Assembly: GCF_030269485.1 (NCBI RefSeq)
Contig: NZ_BSTL01000023.1
Span: 101,682 to 165,681 of the forward strand
Source of the DNA: Actinoplanes sp. NBRC 103695
GTDB lineage: Bacteria; Actinomycetota; Actinomycetes; Mycobacteriales; Micromonosporaceae
Length of the DNA: 64,000 nucleotides
Reading direction: 5' to 3'
Shown here: piece after piece, positions 32,994-40,413 of the stretch
Position numbering within the stretch: the first letter of the stretch is position 1
Layout: every line of letters starts with the position of its first letter
Translations under genes and position numbers: made by a program
Notes under the pieces: generated by a model
Databases searched by the model: none
The model's input: only the letters and a program-made list of their open reading frames with translations
What the model was told of the DNA's origin: nothing

Positions 32994-34487
32994 ATGACCG
33001 CCACGACCCTGCCGTCCTACGACGACGCGATCAGCCGTTACGAGCCTGTCATCGGCCTCGAGACGCACGTCGAGCTGGGGACCAGGACGAAGATGTTCTG
33101 CGGCTGCCCGACCGAGTTCGGCGCCGAGCCGAACACGCAGGTGTGCCCGGTCTGCCTGGCCCTGCCCGGCGCGCTGCCGGTCGCCAACCGGGCCGGCATC
33201 GAGGCGACCATCCGGATCGGCCTGGCGCTCAACTGCGACATCGCGGCCTGGTGCCGGATGGCGCGGAAGAACTACTTCTACCCGGACATGCCCAAGAACT
33301 TCCAGACGTCGCAGTACGACGAGCCGCTGTGCACCGACGGATACGTCGACGTCGAGATCGACGGCGAGACCGTGCGGATCGGCATCGAGCGCGTGCACCT
33401 GGAGGAGGACACCGGCAAGACGCTGCACGTCGGCGGCGCCACCGGCCGGATCCACGGTGCCACCGAGTCGCTGGTCGACTACAACCGCGCCGGCATCCCG
33501 CTGGTCGAGATCGTCACCAAGCCGGTCCCGGGCATCGGCGCGCGGGCGCCCGAGGTGGCCCGGGCCTACGTGACCGAGCTGCGCGACATCATCCGCTCGC
33601 TGGGCGTCTCCGACGTCCGGATGGAGCAGGGTTCGCTGCGCTGCGACGTGAACACCTCGCTCAACCTGCCCGGCGCGGAGTGGGGCACCCGCACCGAGAC
33701 CAAGAACGTCAACTCGCTGCGGTCGGTGGAGCGCGCGGTCCGCTCGGAGATCATCCGGCAGGCCGGCCTGCTCGACAACGGCGTCCGCATCATCCAGGAG
33801 ACCCGGCACTTCCAGGAGGACACCGGCGATACCCGCACCGGTCGTTCCAAGGAGGAGGCGACCGACTACCGCTACTTCCCCGAGCCCGACCTGGTGCCGA
33901 TCGCGCCCGACCCGGCGTGGGTCGAGGAGCTGCGGGCGGCCCTGCCGGAGCGACCCAGCGTCAAGCGGGCCCGGCTCGGCGAGGACTGGGGCATCAGCGC
34001 GCTCGACATGCAGTCGATCGCCAACGCCGGCGCGGTCGAGCTGATCGAGGAGACCATCGCCGCCGGCGCCTCACCGGCGGGCGCGCGCAAGTGGTGGATG
34101 GGCGAGCTGGCCCGCCGCGCCAACGAGACCGGCACCGAGCTGTCCGCGCTCGGGGCGACCCCGGCGCAGGTCGCGCAGCTCCAGGCGCTGGTCGACGAGG
34201 GCAAGCTCAACGACAAGCTGGCCCGCGCGGTGCTCGAGGGCGTGGTGGCCGGCGAGGGTGACCCGGCCGACGTGATGGCGGCCCGCGGCCTCGGCGTGGT
34301 CTCCGACACGGGCGCGCTGCAGGCCGCCGTCGACGAGGCCATCGCCGCCAACCCCGACGTCGCCGCCAAGATCCGCGACGGCAAGGTCGCCGCGGCGGGT
34401 GCGCTGGTGGGCGCGGTCATGAAGACCACGCGCGGCCAGGCGGATGCCAAGACCGTCCGCGAGCTGATCTTGGCGCGTCTTTCCTGA
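32994..34487 (+). CDS. gatB: Asp/Glu-tRNA amidotransferase subunit B
   Basis: A 497-residue GatB: VIGLETHVELGTRTKMFCGC at the N-terminus (two zinc cysteines, with CPVCLALPG giving two more), DYNRAGIPLVEIV, RCDVNTSLN, EATDYRYFPEPDL, and the C-terminal YqeY-like tRNA-binding domain. It activates the mischarged tRNA in the GatCAB complex. It is 3.7 kb from gatCA, separated by the MFS, DUF402, NADAR and M1 genes. TAGGCT lies 6 nt before the ATG, so the mRNA is probably leaderless. A structured 3' repeat follows the stop. Confidence 0.96.
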   Translation: MTATTLPSYDDAISRYEPVIGLETHVELGTRTKMFCGCPTEFGAEPNTQVCPVCLALPGALPVANRAGIEATIRIGLALNCDIAAWCRMARKNYFYPDMPKNFQTSQYDEPLCTDGYVDVEIDGETVRIGIERVHLEEDTGKTLHVGGATGRIHGATESLVDYNRAGIPLVEIVTKPVPGIGARAPEVARAYVTELRDIIRSLGVSDVRMEQGSLRCDVNTSLNLPGAEWGTRTETKNVNSLRSVERAVRSEIIRQAGLLDNGVRIIQETRHFQEDTGDTRTGRSKEEATDYRYFPEPDLVPIAPDPAWVEELRAALPERPSVKRARLGEDWGISALDMQSIANAGAVELIEETIAAGASPAGARKWWMGELARRANETGTELSALGATPAQVAQLQALVDEGKLNDKLARAVLEGVVAGEGDPADVMAARGLGVVSDTGALQAAVDEAIAANPDVAAKIRDGKVAAAGALVGAVMKTTRGQADAKTVRELILARLS

Positions 34488-34572
34488 AACCGTTCTTTGA
34501 CTACGCGCGACTGAACGGCCGGCGTGGCACACACGCCGGCCGAGCGGTGGGTCACCCCCGGTGCCCCACCTC
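34488..34572 (+). repeat. 3' structured repeat element, copy 2 (after gatB)
   Basis: Directly after the gatB stop: hairpin 1 CCGTTC/GAACGG (34490-34495 with 34513-34518); hairpin 2 GGCCGGCGTG/CACGCCGGCC with loop GCACA (34517-34541, extendable by one more pair); and hairpin 3 GGTGGG/CCCACC (34546-34551 with 34565-34570). Hairpin 2 and the CTACGCGCGAC loop of hairpin 1 are almost identical to copy 1, while the arms of hairpin 1 differ but still pair. Confidence 0.75.
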
Positions 34573-34624
34573 CGGGTTGTCCCGGGTGGTTTCCGGCCCG
34601 GGCTGCCGGGAAACATGACCGATC

Positions 34625-35041
34625 GTGGTCGACTACCCGCAGATGCTGCACACCGTCTTCGACACCCCGAACGCCCGTGAGCTGGCCGAGTTCTACCGCC
34701 ACCTGCTGGGCTTGCAATACCGGCCGGGTGACGAGCCGCCCGCGGACGCCGCCGCCTCCGACGACCCCGACTGGCTGGTCCTGGTCGACGACGTGGGCGC
34801 CCGCAAGCTCGCCTTCCAGCGCAACAGAGAGATGAAGCCGCCGACCTGGCCCAAGCCCGACGTCCCCATGCAGTTGCACGTCGACTTCACGGTGCCGTCC
34901 GTCGAGGAGTTGCAGCGCCAGCGGGCCCGAGCCGAGTCCCTGGGCGCGACGATCCTGCTCGACCGCACCGGCGACGAGGACGAGCCGCTCTACGTCTTCG
35001 CGGACCTGGCCGGCCACCCGTTCTGCATCTTCGTCGCCTAA
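34625..35041 (+). CDS. VOC-family (glyoxalase/bleomycin-resistance fold) protein
   Basis: A 138-residue protein with two beta-alpha-beta-beta-beta modules: LHTVFDTPNARELAEFYRHL and LGLQYRPGD in the first, then QLHVDFTVPSVEEL and VFADLAGHPFCIFVA in the second. Potential metal ligands are His (LHTVF), His (LHVDF) and Asp or Glu near the end. The substrate is unknown. The GTG at 34625 is used; no clear ribosome binding site is visible. Confidence 0.82.
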   Translation: MVDYPQMLHTVFDTPNARELAEFYRHLLGLQYRPGDEPPADAAASDDPDWLVLVDDVGARKLAFQRNREMKPPTWPKPDVPMQLHVDFTVPSVEELQRQRARAESLGATILLDRTGDEDEPLYVFADLAGHPFCIFVA

Positions 35042-35053
35042 CTGTCGGCGCCC

Positions 35054-35121
35054 GCCGTGTGACCGCGTCCGCCGTGTGACCGCGTCCGCCGTGTGACCGC
35101 GTCCGCTGCGTGGCCGCGCCT
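35054..35121. repeat. 17-bp tandem repeat
   Basis: GCCGTGTGACCGCGTCC occurs three times without change at 35054-35070, 35071-35087 and 35088-35104; a degenerate fourth unit ends at 35121. It lies in the gap between the VOC gene and the next membrane-protein gene. There are no spacers, so it is a simple tandem repeat. Confidence 0.8.
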
Positions 35122-35201
35122 GCTTCGGCCTGGTCCTCCGGTTAGGTGGGCCACTTGCCCGGACCGCCTATATTGACGCCCGTCGAGTAAGGGCGGTTCG
35201 G

Positions 35202-35909
35202 GTGGTCGCGGCGGCGGAGCAGGGTGCGGGCCACGGCCCGGTGCGCGTCACTGTGTTCGTCGTTCTGCTGCTGCTCGCTCTCGCGGCGCTCGTCATCGGG
35301 CCGATCATGGGCGACCAGTCGCGCGACGGCGACTTCGGCTGGCTGTGGTGGATCGCAGGCGCGTTCGTGCTCGGCGGGATCGCGACGGCGGTGCTGTCGG
35401 TTCCCGCGGTCCTCTGGTACGTGGTGGCCTGGGCCGGTCTGGCGGTCGTCGCCGGGGTGTTCCAGGGCTTCGGCTTGTTGATCGAGGTGGCCGGTGACTT
35501 CCCTGCGGCATCGTCGGCCGGCGGGTTCGTGCTCGGCGGCCTTTTCCTGATCGGCGCCCCGGTCGCCGCGCTCACCGGGCATCCGTGGTGGGCGCTGATC
35601 GGTCTCGTCCTGGCGGTGAACGCCATCGGGCTGCCCGCGTTGTGGCTGCTGGAGGACGGTGACCTGGCCGAACGGCGGGCGTGGGCCGTGGTGATCGCGG
35701 CCGGGTCCGCTCTGGCGGTCGTCGGGCTCGCCTTGACCGTGCTGGGTCCGTGGACCGCGCTGACCGTCGGCGGCAATGTCTTCCCGCGCGTGCTGGGCGC
35801 GCTGACGTGCGTGTTCTTCGGCGGTTCGGGGTTATGGGGCGTGACGGTGGTGGTCTCGCTCTACCGGCGGAATTACCCGGCCCGGCCGGTGGGTGGGCGG
35901 AGGCGGTGA
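35202..35909 (+). CDS. multi-pass membrane protein, unknown function
   Basis: A 235-residue hydrophobic protein with about six to seven membrane helices (for example VTVFVVLLLLALAALVIG, WWIAGAFVLGGIATAVL and WALIGLVLAVNAIGLPALW). No family is recognised. The GTG at 35202 is used; a GTG at 35245 is possible. Its last codons (RPVGGRRR) and stop lie inside the expanded third copy of the 3' structured repeat, whose own gene runs towards it from the other side. Confidence 0.6.
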   Translation: MVAAAEQGAGHGPVRVTVFVVLLLLALAALVIGPIMGDQSRDGDFGWLWWIAGAFVLGGIATAVLSVPAVLWYVVAWAGLAVVAGVFQGFGLLIEVAGDFPAASSAGGFVLGGLFLIGAPVAALTGHPWWALIGLVLAVNAIGLPALWLLEDGDLAERRAWAVVIAAGSALAVVGLALTVLGPWTALTVGGNVFPRVLGALTCVFFGGSGLWGVTVVVSLYRRNYPARPVGGRRR

Positions 35910-35962
35910 CCCACCGGGCCCGGCCAGTGGGTGACCCACCGGGCCCACCCACCGGGCCCACC

Positions 35963-36063
35963 CGGCGGGTGGGCAGAGGCGGTGACCCATCGCCTGGCCG
36001 GCGTGTGTGCCACGCCGGGTTCAAACGTCGTGCGTATCCGAAAAGGGTTTGCCGTAAGGGTTT
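35963..36063 (-). repeat. 3' structured repeat element, copy 3 (after the metallophosphoesterase gene)
   Basis: Read on the - strand from the stop at 36064: CAAAC/GTTTG (36047-36051 with 36022-36026) can enclose a TTTTCGGATACGCACGAC loop; the conserved hairpin CCGGCGTG/CACGCCGG, loop GCACA, is at 36018-35998; and GGCGATGGG with CCCACCCGCC forms the third hairpin (35994-35964). Next to it, 35888-35963 repeats parts of the third hairpin (GGCGGTGACCCA units), so this copy is expanded. Confidence 0.7.
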
Positions 36064-37653
36064 TCAGGGGCCGGAGCGGGACGGGGTGATCGGCGTGACG
36101 CCGGAGTGGACGCTCGGGTTGGTGGTGGGCTCGGGCTCCTGGCCGATCACCTTGCGCTCCAAGGTCACCTGGGACTTGCCGGTGCCGCCGAGCTGGATGT
36201 CGTCGTAGGCCTTGAGTTCGTGCAGTTCGTCGAAGTACAGGACGGACATCTGGATCGGGGTCGGCTCCTCCGCCTCCAGGCCGCGCAGGCCCGCGCCGCC
36301 CGTTGAACCCTCGACCATCAGGCGGGTCTCCTGGATCTCCGAGGGCGTGGCCGGTGCGGAGGGCGCGGCGGATCCGGGCGGCAGGACGACCGGCCTGGGC
36401 AGGATGCTCACCTGGCGGCGGTGCAGATGGCCGGCCAGGACGAGGGGAACCGTGCCGGACAGCGGCGGCGCCATCGCCGGATCGTGGACCAGGGCCACGT
36501 CGACGCCGCCGGGCTGGGACTCGATCGTGGCGGCCAGCTGCTCGCCGGCGCGGACCAGCGGGGACGACGACGGGCCGTCGGCGTTGCCCACGACGGGCGC
36601 GGGGTCGTTGCTCTTGTCGGGGGTGAACTCGGGGTCGGCGATGCCCGCGATGGTCAGGCCGCCGACCGAGGTGACGGTGTCGTCGAGGACGCGCACGTTG
36701 GACTGGCGGCGGACCGCGGCCTCGGTGGCGATCGAGTCGTGGTTGCCGCGGACGTAGATGTACGGCGCGCCGATCGAGGCGATCTCCGAAACGTACGTGT
36801 CCTCGGTGGTCGAACCCCAGTCGACGATGTCGCCGGTGTCCACCACGGCATCGATGTCGAACTGCTTCACCACGGTGCGGATGATGTCCCACGAGGCCGG
36901 GTTCAGGTGCAGGTCGGAGACGTGCAGAATGCGGGTGGAGTTGGCGTCCGGCTCGTAGACCGGCAGGCTGGACACCGTGGCGTAGATGCGGCTCACGTTG
37001 CTGACGATCTGGGCCAGCTGGTCGGCGTACCGGCCGTAGTTGTCCGCGATCCGCCGCGCGTCACCGACCACCGCGGGGGCGTTGACCAGCAGACCCTCGT
37101 AACGCGGTTCGCTGATCGAGTCGGGCCGCAGTGTGCCCGCCGCCAGGCCCATGCTGCCCGCGGTCACCGCCAGGGCGAGCCCCCCGGACCAGGCCATCCG
37201 CCGGGTGCTGCGGAAAACCAGGGCGGCCAGCAGCATCGACGTGAGCACGGACGCGCCGAGCGCGCGCAGCACCAGCTTGATCACGCCCTGGGTGACGTCG
37301 TCGACCGCGCTCTGACCGGCCGCGCTGATCGCCGTCGGGTCGTCGATCAGCGCCTCGGTGCGTCCCTGGTCGAGCGAGCCCAGGTTGACCTTGAGGTGGA
37401 TGGGACCCTTATGGCTGTCCAGGTGCAGCGACCCGAGCGGTGGGATGTCCACCTCGGTGCCGCCGGAGAACGACGGGCTCACCGACATCTCGGCGCGGAA
37501 CGGGCCGACGCCCACCTCGGAGTGTGCGAGCAGGAGCGTGCCGACCACGGTGCCCACCACGCTGACCAGGGTGATCGTCGCGCCGAGACGGATGCGGTGT
37601 GCCCAGCGGCTTCGCAGCGCAGGCCGCACGTACCTGTTCAAGAGTGAGCGCAT
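36064..37653 (-). CDS. membrane-anchored metallophosphoesterase
   Basis: A 529-residue protein: N-terminal membrane helix (about residues 22-44), an extracytoplasmic segment, further membrane helices near residues 130-190, and then a calcineurin-like phosphoesterase domain with LHVSDLHLNP (DxH), VVDTGDIVDWG (GD), VRGNHDS (GNHD), ALVHDPA and LAGHLHRRQ (GHxH). All metal-ligand motifs are present. The substrate is unknown; location suggests a membrane or envelope phosphodiester. The ATG at 37653 lies 13 nt after the stop of the sugar dehydrogenase gene, so the two are likely one operon. A structured repeat follows its stop. Confidence 0.87.
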   Translation of the reverse strand: MRSLLNRYVRPALRSRWAHRIRLGATITLVSVVGTVVGTLLLAHSEVGVGPFRAEMSVSPSFSGGTEVDIPPLGSLHLDSHKGPIHLKVNLGSLDQGRTEALIDDPTAISAAGQSAVDDVTQGVIKLVLRALGASVLTSMLLAALVFRSTRRMAWSGGLALAVTAGSMGLAAGTLRPDSISEPRYEGLLVNAPAVVGDARRIADNYGRYADQLAQIVSNVSRIYATVSSLPVYEPDANSTRILHVSDLHLNPASWDIIRTVVKQFDIDAVVDTGDIVDWGSTTEDTYVSEIASIGAPYIYVRGNHDSIATEAAVRRQSNVRVLDDTVTSVGGLTIAGIADPEFTPDKSNDPAPVVGNADGPSSSPLVRAGEQLAATIESQPGGVDVALVHDPAMAPPLSGTVPLVLAGHLHRRQVSILPRPVVLPPGSAAPSAPATPSEIQETRLMVEGSTGGAGLRGLEAEEPTPIQMSVLYFDELHELKAYDDIQLGGTGKSQVTLERKVIGQEPEPTTNPSVHSGVTPITPSRSGP

Positions 37654-37666
37654 CAGAACCAAGACC

Positions 37667-38836
37667 CTAGCTGCGGCCGGCCCCGCCGTCGGTGAAGACG
37701 AGCCGGATGATGCGGTCGTCACCGGGTTTCGGCTCGCCGCCGCGTTCCTGGTTCGACGTGGCCACCCAGAGCGAGCCGTCGGGGCCGGCGACCAGGCCAC
37801 GCAGCCGGCCGTACTCGCCTTTGAGGAGGTCCCGCGGCTGCCCGATCAGGGTGCCGTTGCCGGTGGTGCTGACCATCCAGATCCGCTGGCCGAGCAGGCA
37901 GGCGGTGGCGATGGTGCGTTCCAGCACCGCGACCCCGGCGCAGGACGAGTCAGTGACCGGCCAGGTGACCAGGGGGTTGGTGAACTTGGCGTTCGGCGAG
38001 TCGCCGTCCGCGGCGGGCCAGCCGTAGTTCTTGCCCTTGGTGATCACGTTCAGCTCGCCGCTGGTGATCTGGCCGGTCTCGCTCGCGTACATCCGCTTGG
38101 CGCTGTCCCACGCCATGCCGAGCACGTTGTGGTGGCCGGACGACCAGACCAGCGACGTCTTCACCGGGTTGCCGGGGGCGGGCTTGCCCGCCACGGTCAT
38201 GCGGAGGATCTTGCCGCCGGTGCTTTTCGGGTTCTGTGCCAGCGTGCCGGCCTCGGTGGCGTCCGCCGTGCCGACGTAGAGGTAGCCGTCGGGGCCGAAG
38301 GCGATCTGGCCGCCGTTGGCCGTCTCGGAGCGGGGGAGGCCGGTGAGGACGGGCGTGACCTTGCCGCCGAGCTGGAGCTTGCCGACCCGGTTGTCCTTGG
38401 CGGTGGTGTAGTAGACGTACACCGTCTTGTCCTGGGCGTACTTCGGCGACACCGCGATGCCGAGCAGGCCGCCGTCGCCGGTGCTCACCGGCTCGGTCAG
38501 CCGCTGCACCTCGGCCACCTTGAGGCCGTCGGCGTCCGACTCCGGGCCCACCTGGAGGATCCGGTGGGTGTCACGCTCGGTGACCAGGGCGCCGCCGTCC
38601 GGCAGGAAGGCCATGCCCCATGGCACGTCCAGACCTTTGGCCAGCACGGTGACGGCGACCTCCTGCTCGTCGCCGCCGGGGGAGCCGGGCGAGGCGGAAC
38701 CGGACGGCGCCGACGGCGTGGGCAGGTTGGGCGGTTCGCCCGCGACATCTGGGTCGGGCGGCCCGAACGCGCATGCCGACGTGACGGCCATGGTGGCGGC
38801 GAGCACGACGGCGACGCTGCGGACGCGAGGCGACAT
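37667..38836 (-). CDS. PQQ-dependent sugar dehydrogenase-like lipoprotein
   Basis: A 389-residue protein with a lipoprotein signal (VLAATMAVTSAC, lipid on Cys22), a Pro/Ser/Gly linker, and a six-bladed propeller of the soluble glucose dehydrogenase/aldose sugar dehydrogenase family: LDVPWGMAFLPDG, GDGGLLGIAVSPKY, FGPDGYLYVGTADA, WSSGHHNVLGMAWD and GKNYGWP. It probably oxidises a sugar outside the membrane with PQQ, which the host may have to take up. TACGCT lies 7 nt before the ATG, again a leaderless pattern. It heads an operon with the metallophosphoesterase. Confidence 0.86.
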   Translation of the reverse strand: MSPRVRSVAVVLAATMAVTSACAFGPPDPDVAGEPPNLPTPSAPSGSASPGSPGGDEQEVAVTVLAKGLDVPWGMAFLPDGGALVTERDTHRILQVGPESDADGLKVAEVQRLTEPVSTGDGGLLGIAVSPKYAQDKTVYVYYTTAKDNRVGKLQLGGKVTPVLTGLPRSETANGGQIAFGPDGYLYVGTADATEAGTLAQNPKSTGGKILRMTVAGKPAPGNPVKTSLVWSSGHHNVLGMAWDSAKRMYASETGQITSGELNVITKGKNYGWPAADGDSPNAKFTNPLVTWPVTDSSCAGVAVLERTIATACLLGQRIWMVSTTGNGTLIGQPRDLLKGEYGRLRGLVAGPDGSLWVATSNQERGGEPKPGDDRIIRLVFTDGGAGRS

Positions 38837-38896
38837 GGGGTCCAGCGTAGCCGCGCGCCTGAGCGGTTACCGCCGGTGACCCGTAGGGTTGGGGCC

Positions 38897-39823
38897 GTGA
38901 AGGTGTGGATCGCTCATGAGAAGGGGCGCGGCCTGCTCGGCGAGCTTCCGGCCGGCGCCGTCGTCGAGGTGTGTACGGACGCCGAGTCGCTGCCGTCCGA
39001 TCCGGCGGACGTGGAGTTCTGGGTGCCGCCGTTCCTGGCCGGCCCGGACGCCGCCGCCCTGCTGGCCAAGCTCGGCGGGCTGCGCGTGATCCAGTTGCTG
39101 TCCGCGGGCGCCGACGCGTGGATCGGCCGGGTGCCGTCGCAGGTCACGCTCTGCGACGGGCGGGGTGTGCACGATTCGCCGATGGCCGAGTGGGTGGTGG
39201 GTGCGGCGATCGCCATGATGCGCGAGTTCCCCGCGTTCGCCCGCGCGCAGGAGCGCGGCGACTGGTCGTACGCCGGGCTGACCCCGACCCGTGAGCTGAC
39301 CGGGTCGCGTGTGCTGATCGTCGGCGCCGGGTCGATCGGCGCGGCGATCGAGCGTCACCTCGCCCCGTTCGACGTGACGATCACCAGGGTGGCCCGCACC
39401 GCCCGCCGCGACCAGCGTGTGCACGGCGTCGAGGACCTGCCGCGGCTGCTCCCGGACGCCGATGTGGTGGTTCTGATCGTGCCGCTCACCGAGCAGACGA
39501 GGGGCATGGTCGATGCGGCGTTCCTGGCCGCCATGCCGGACGGCGCCGTGCTGATCAACGGCGCCCGTGGCCCGGTGGTGGACACCGCCGCGCTGCTCAC
39601 CGAGGTGACGCCCGGCCGGATCTCGGCGGCCCTGGACGTGACCGACCCGGAGCCGCTGCCACCCGACCACCCGTTGTGGCGGCTGCCGAACGTCTTCATC
39701 ACCCCGCACGTCGGCGGTTCGGTGCGCGGGATGCTGCCGCGGGGATACGCGCTGGCCGGCGACCAGTTACGCCGGTACGCCGCCGGTGCGGACCTGATCA
39801 ATCAGGTGTCGGGGGATTACTGA
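38897..39823 (+). CDS. D-2-hydroxyacid dehydrogenase family protein
   Basis: A 308-residue NAD(P)-dependent dehydrogenase: nucleotide loop VGAGSIGAAIERHL near residue 140, catalytic Arg in NGARGPVVD, Glu in DVTDPEPLP and His in ITPHVGGS. The substrate (glyoxylate, hydroxypyruvate or another 2-oxo acid) is not clear. TAGGGT lies 7 nt before the GTG, so the mRNA is probably leaderless. Its last 26 nt overlap the convergent PH-domain gene. Confidence 0.87.
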   Translation: MKVWIAHEKGRGLLGELPAGAVVEVCTDAESLPSDPADVEFWVPPFLAGPDAAALLAKLGGLRVIQLLSAGADAWIGRVPSQVTLCDGRGVHDSPMAEWVVGAAIAMMREFPAFARAQERGDWSYAGLTPTRELTGSRVLIVGAGSIGAAIERHLAPFDVTITRVARTARRDQRVHGVEDLPRLLPDADVVVLIVPLTEQTRGMVDAAFLAAMPDGAVLINGARGPVVDTAALLTEVTPGRISAALDVTDPEPLPPDHPLWRLPNVFITPHVGGSVRGMLPRGYALAGDQLRRYAAGADLINQVSGDY

Positions 39824-40181
39824 CCTCCTGGCCGGCCGCGGCCAGCACGGCCGGCAGGTTGGCCGTGGTCACGCCACTCAGGCGCAGGACGTTGCCGGTG
39901 ACGAGCAGGGCGGACACCCGGCCCTGCTCGTCGGGGGCCAGCTCGGCCACCTCGTCCCAGCTCACCGTGGTCGAGCCGAAGAGGGCTCGGACCCGCAGCC
40001 GGTCGGGGTAGACGTCGGTGCCCGCACGCAGTGCCCACACGAACACGGCCAGGGGAATCAGCAGGATGGGCGACAGCGCCCAGCGCGCGCCCGCGATCGG
40101 CAGCGTGCCCACCAGTGCGATCACGCTCGCGACCAGCAGGGCGCCGGATCTGCGTACGCGCAGCACAGGCTTGCGGCTCAC
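39798..40181 (-). CDS. PH-domain-like small membrane protein
   Basis: About 127 residues: two close hydrophobic helices (GALLVASVIALVGTLPIAG and LSPILLIPLAVFVWALRAG), then a bacterial PH-like beta domain (VYPDRLRVRALFGSTTVSWD) and a short tail. Function unknown. I use the GTG at 40181 because GGGAGG lies 9 nt before it; the ATG at 40190 abuts that site directly. It converges with and overlaps the dehydrogenase gene. Confidence 0.65.
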   Translation of the reverse strand: MSRKPVLRVRRSGALLVASVIALVGTLPIAGARWALSPILLIPLAVFVWALRAGTDVYPDRLRVRALFGSTTVSWDEVAELAPDEQGRVSALLVTGNVLRLSGVTTANLPAVLAAAGQEVSNPPTPD

Positions 40182-40413
40182 AGAACTCATCCTCCCACCC
40201 CCGCCGTTTCGGTCAGGATTTGCCCCCGACAGGGTCAAGACCCGGGTCTCGCGTTTGACCCGCGCCCGTCCATACCCGACGATCCGAACATGCAAGGGGT
40301 GATGACCGACCCGTAACCTGATCGGGGGATGCGCGTTAGCCGATGCGGGTGGATTGACCTCGCCTCTCGCGCCACCCTCCCCTGACTCGACCCAGTGCTG
40401 GAGACCCACCGCC

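Noticed and set aside
31376..34261. 961-codon + strand frame crossing the M1 peptidase and gatB
   Set aside because: It runs antisense to one clear gene and out of frame through another, and its translation is Arg/Gly/His-rich without structure.
35054..35121. Possible CRISPR array
   Set aside because: The units are contiguous and have no unique spacers; no cas gene is present. The 68-bp repeats at 63621-63756 fail for the same reason.
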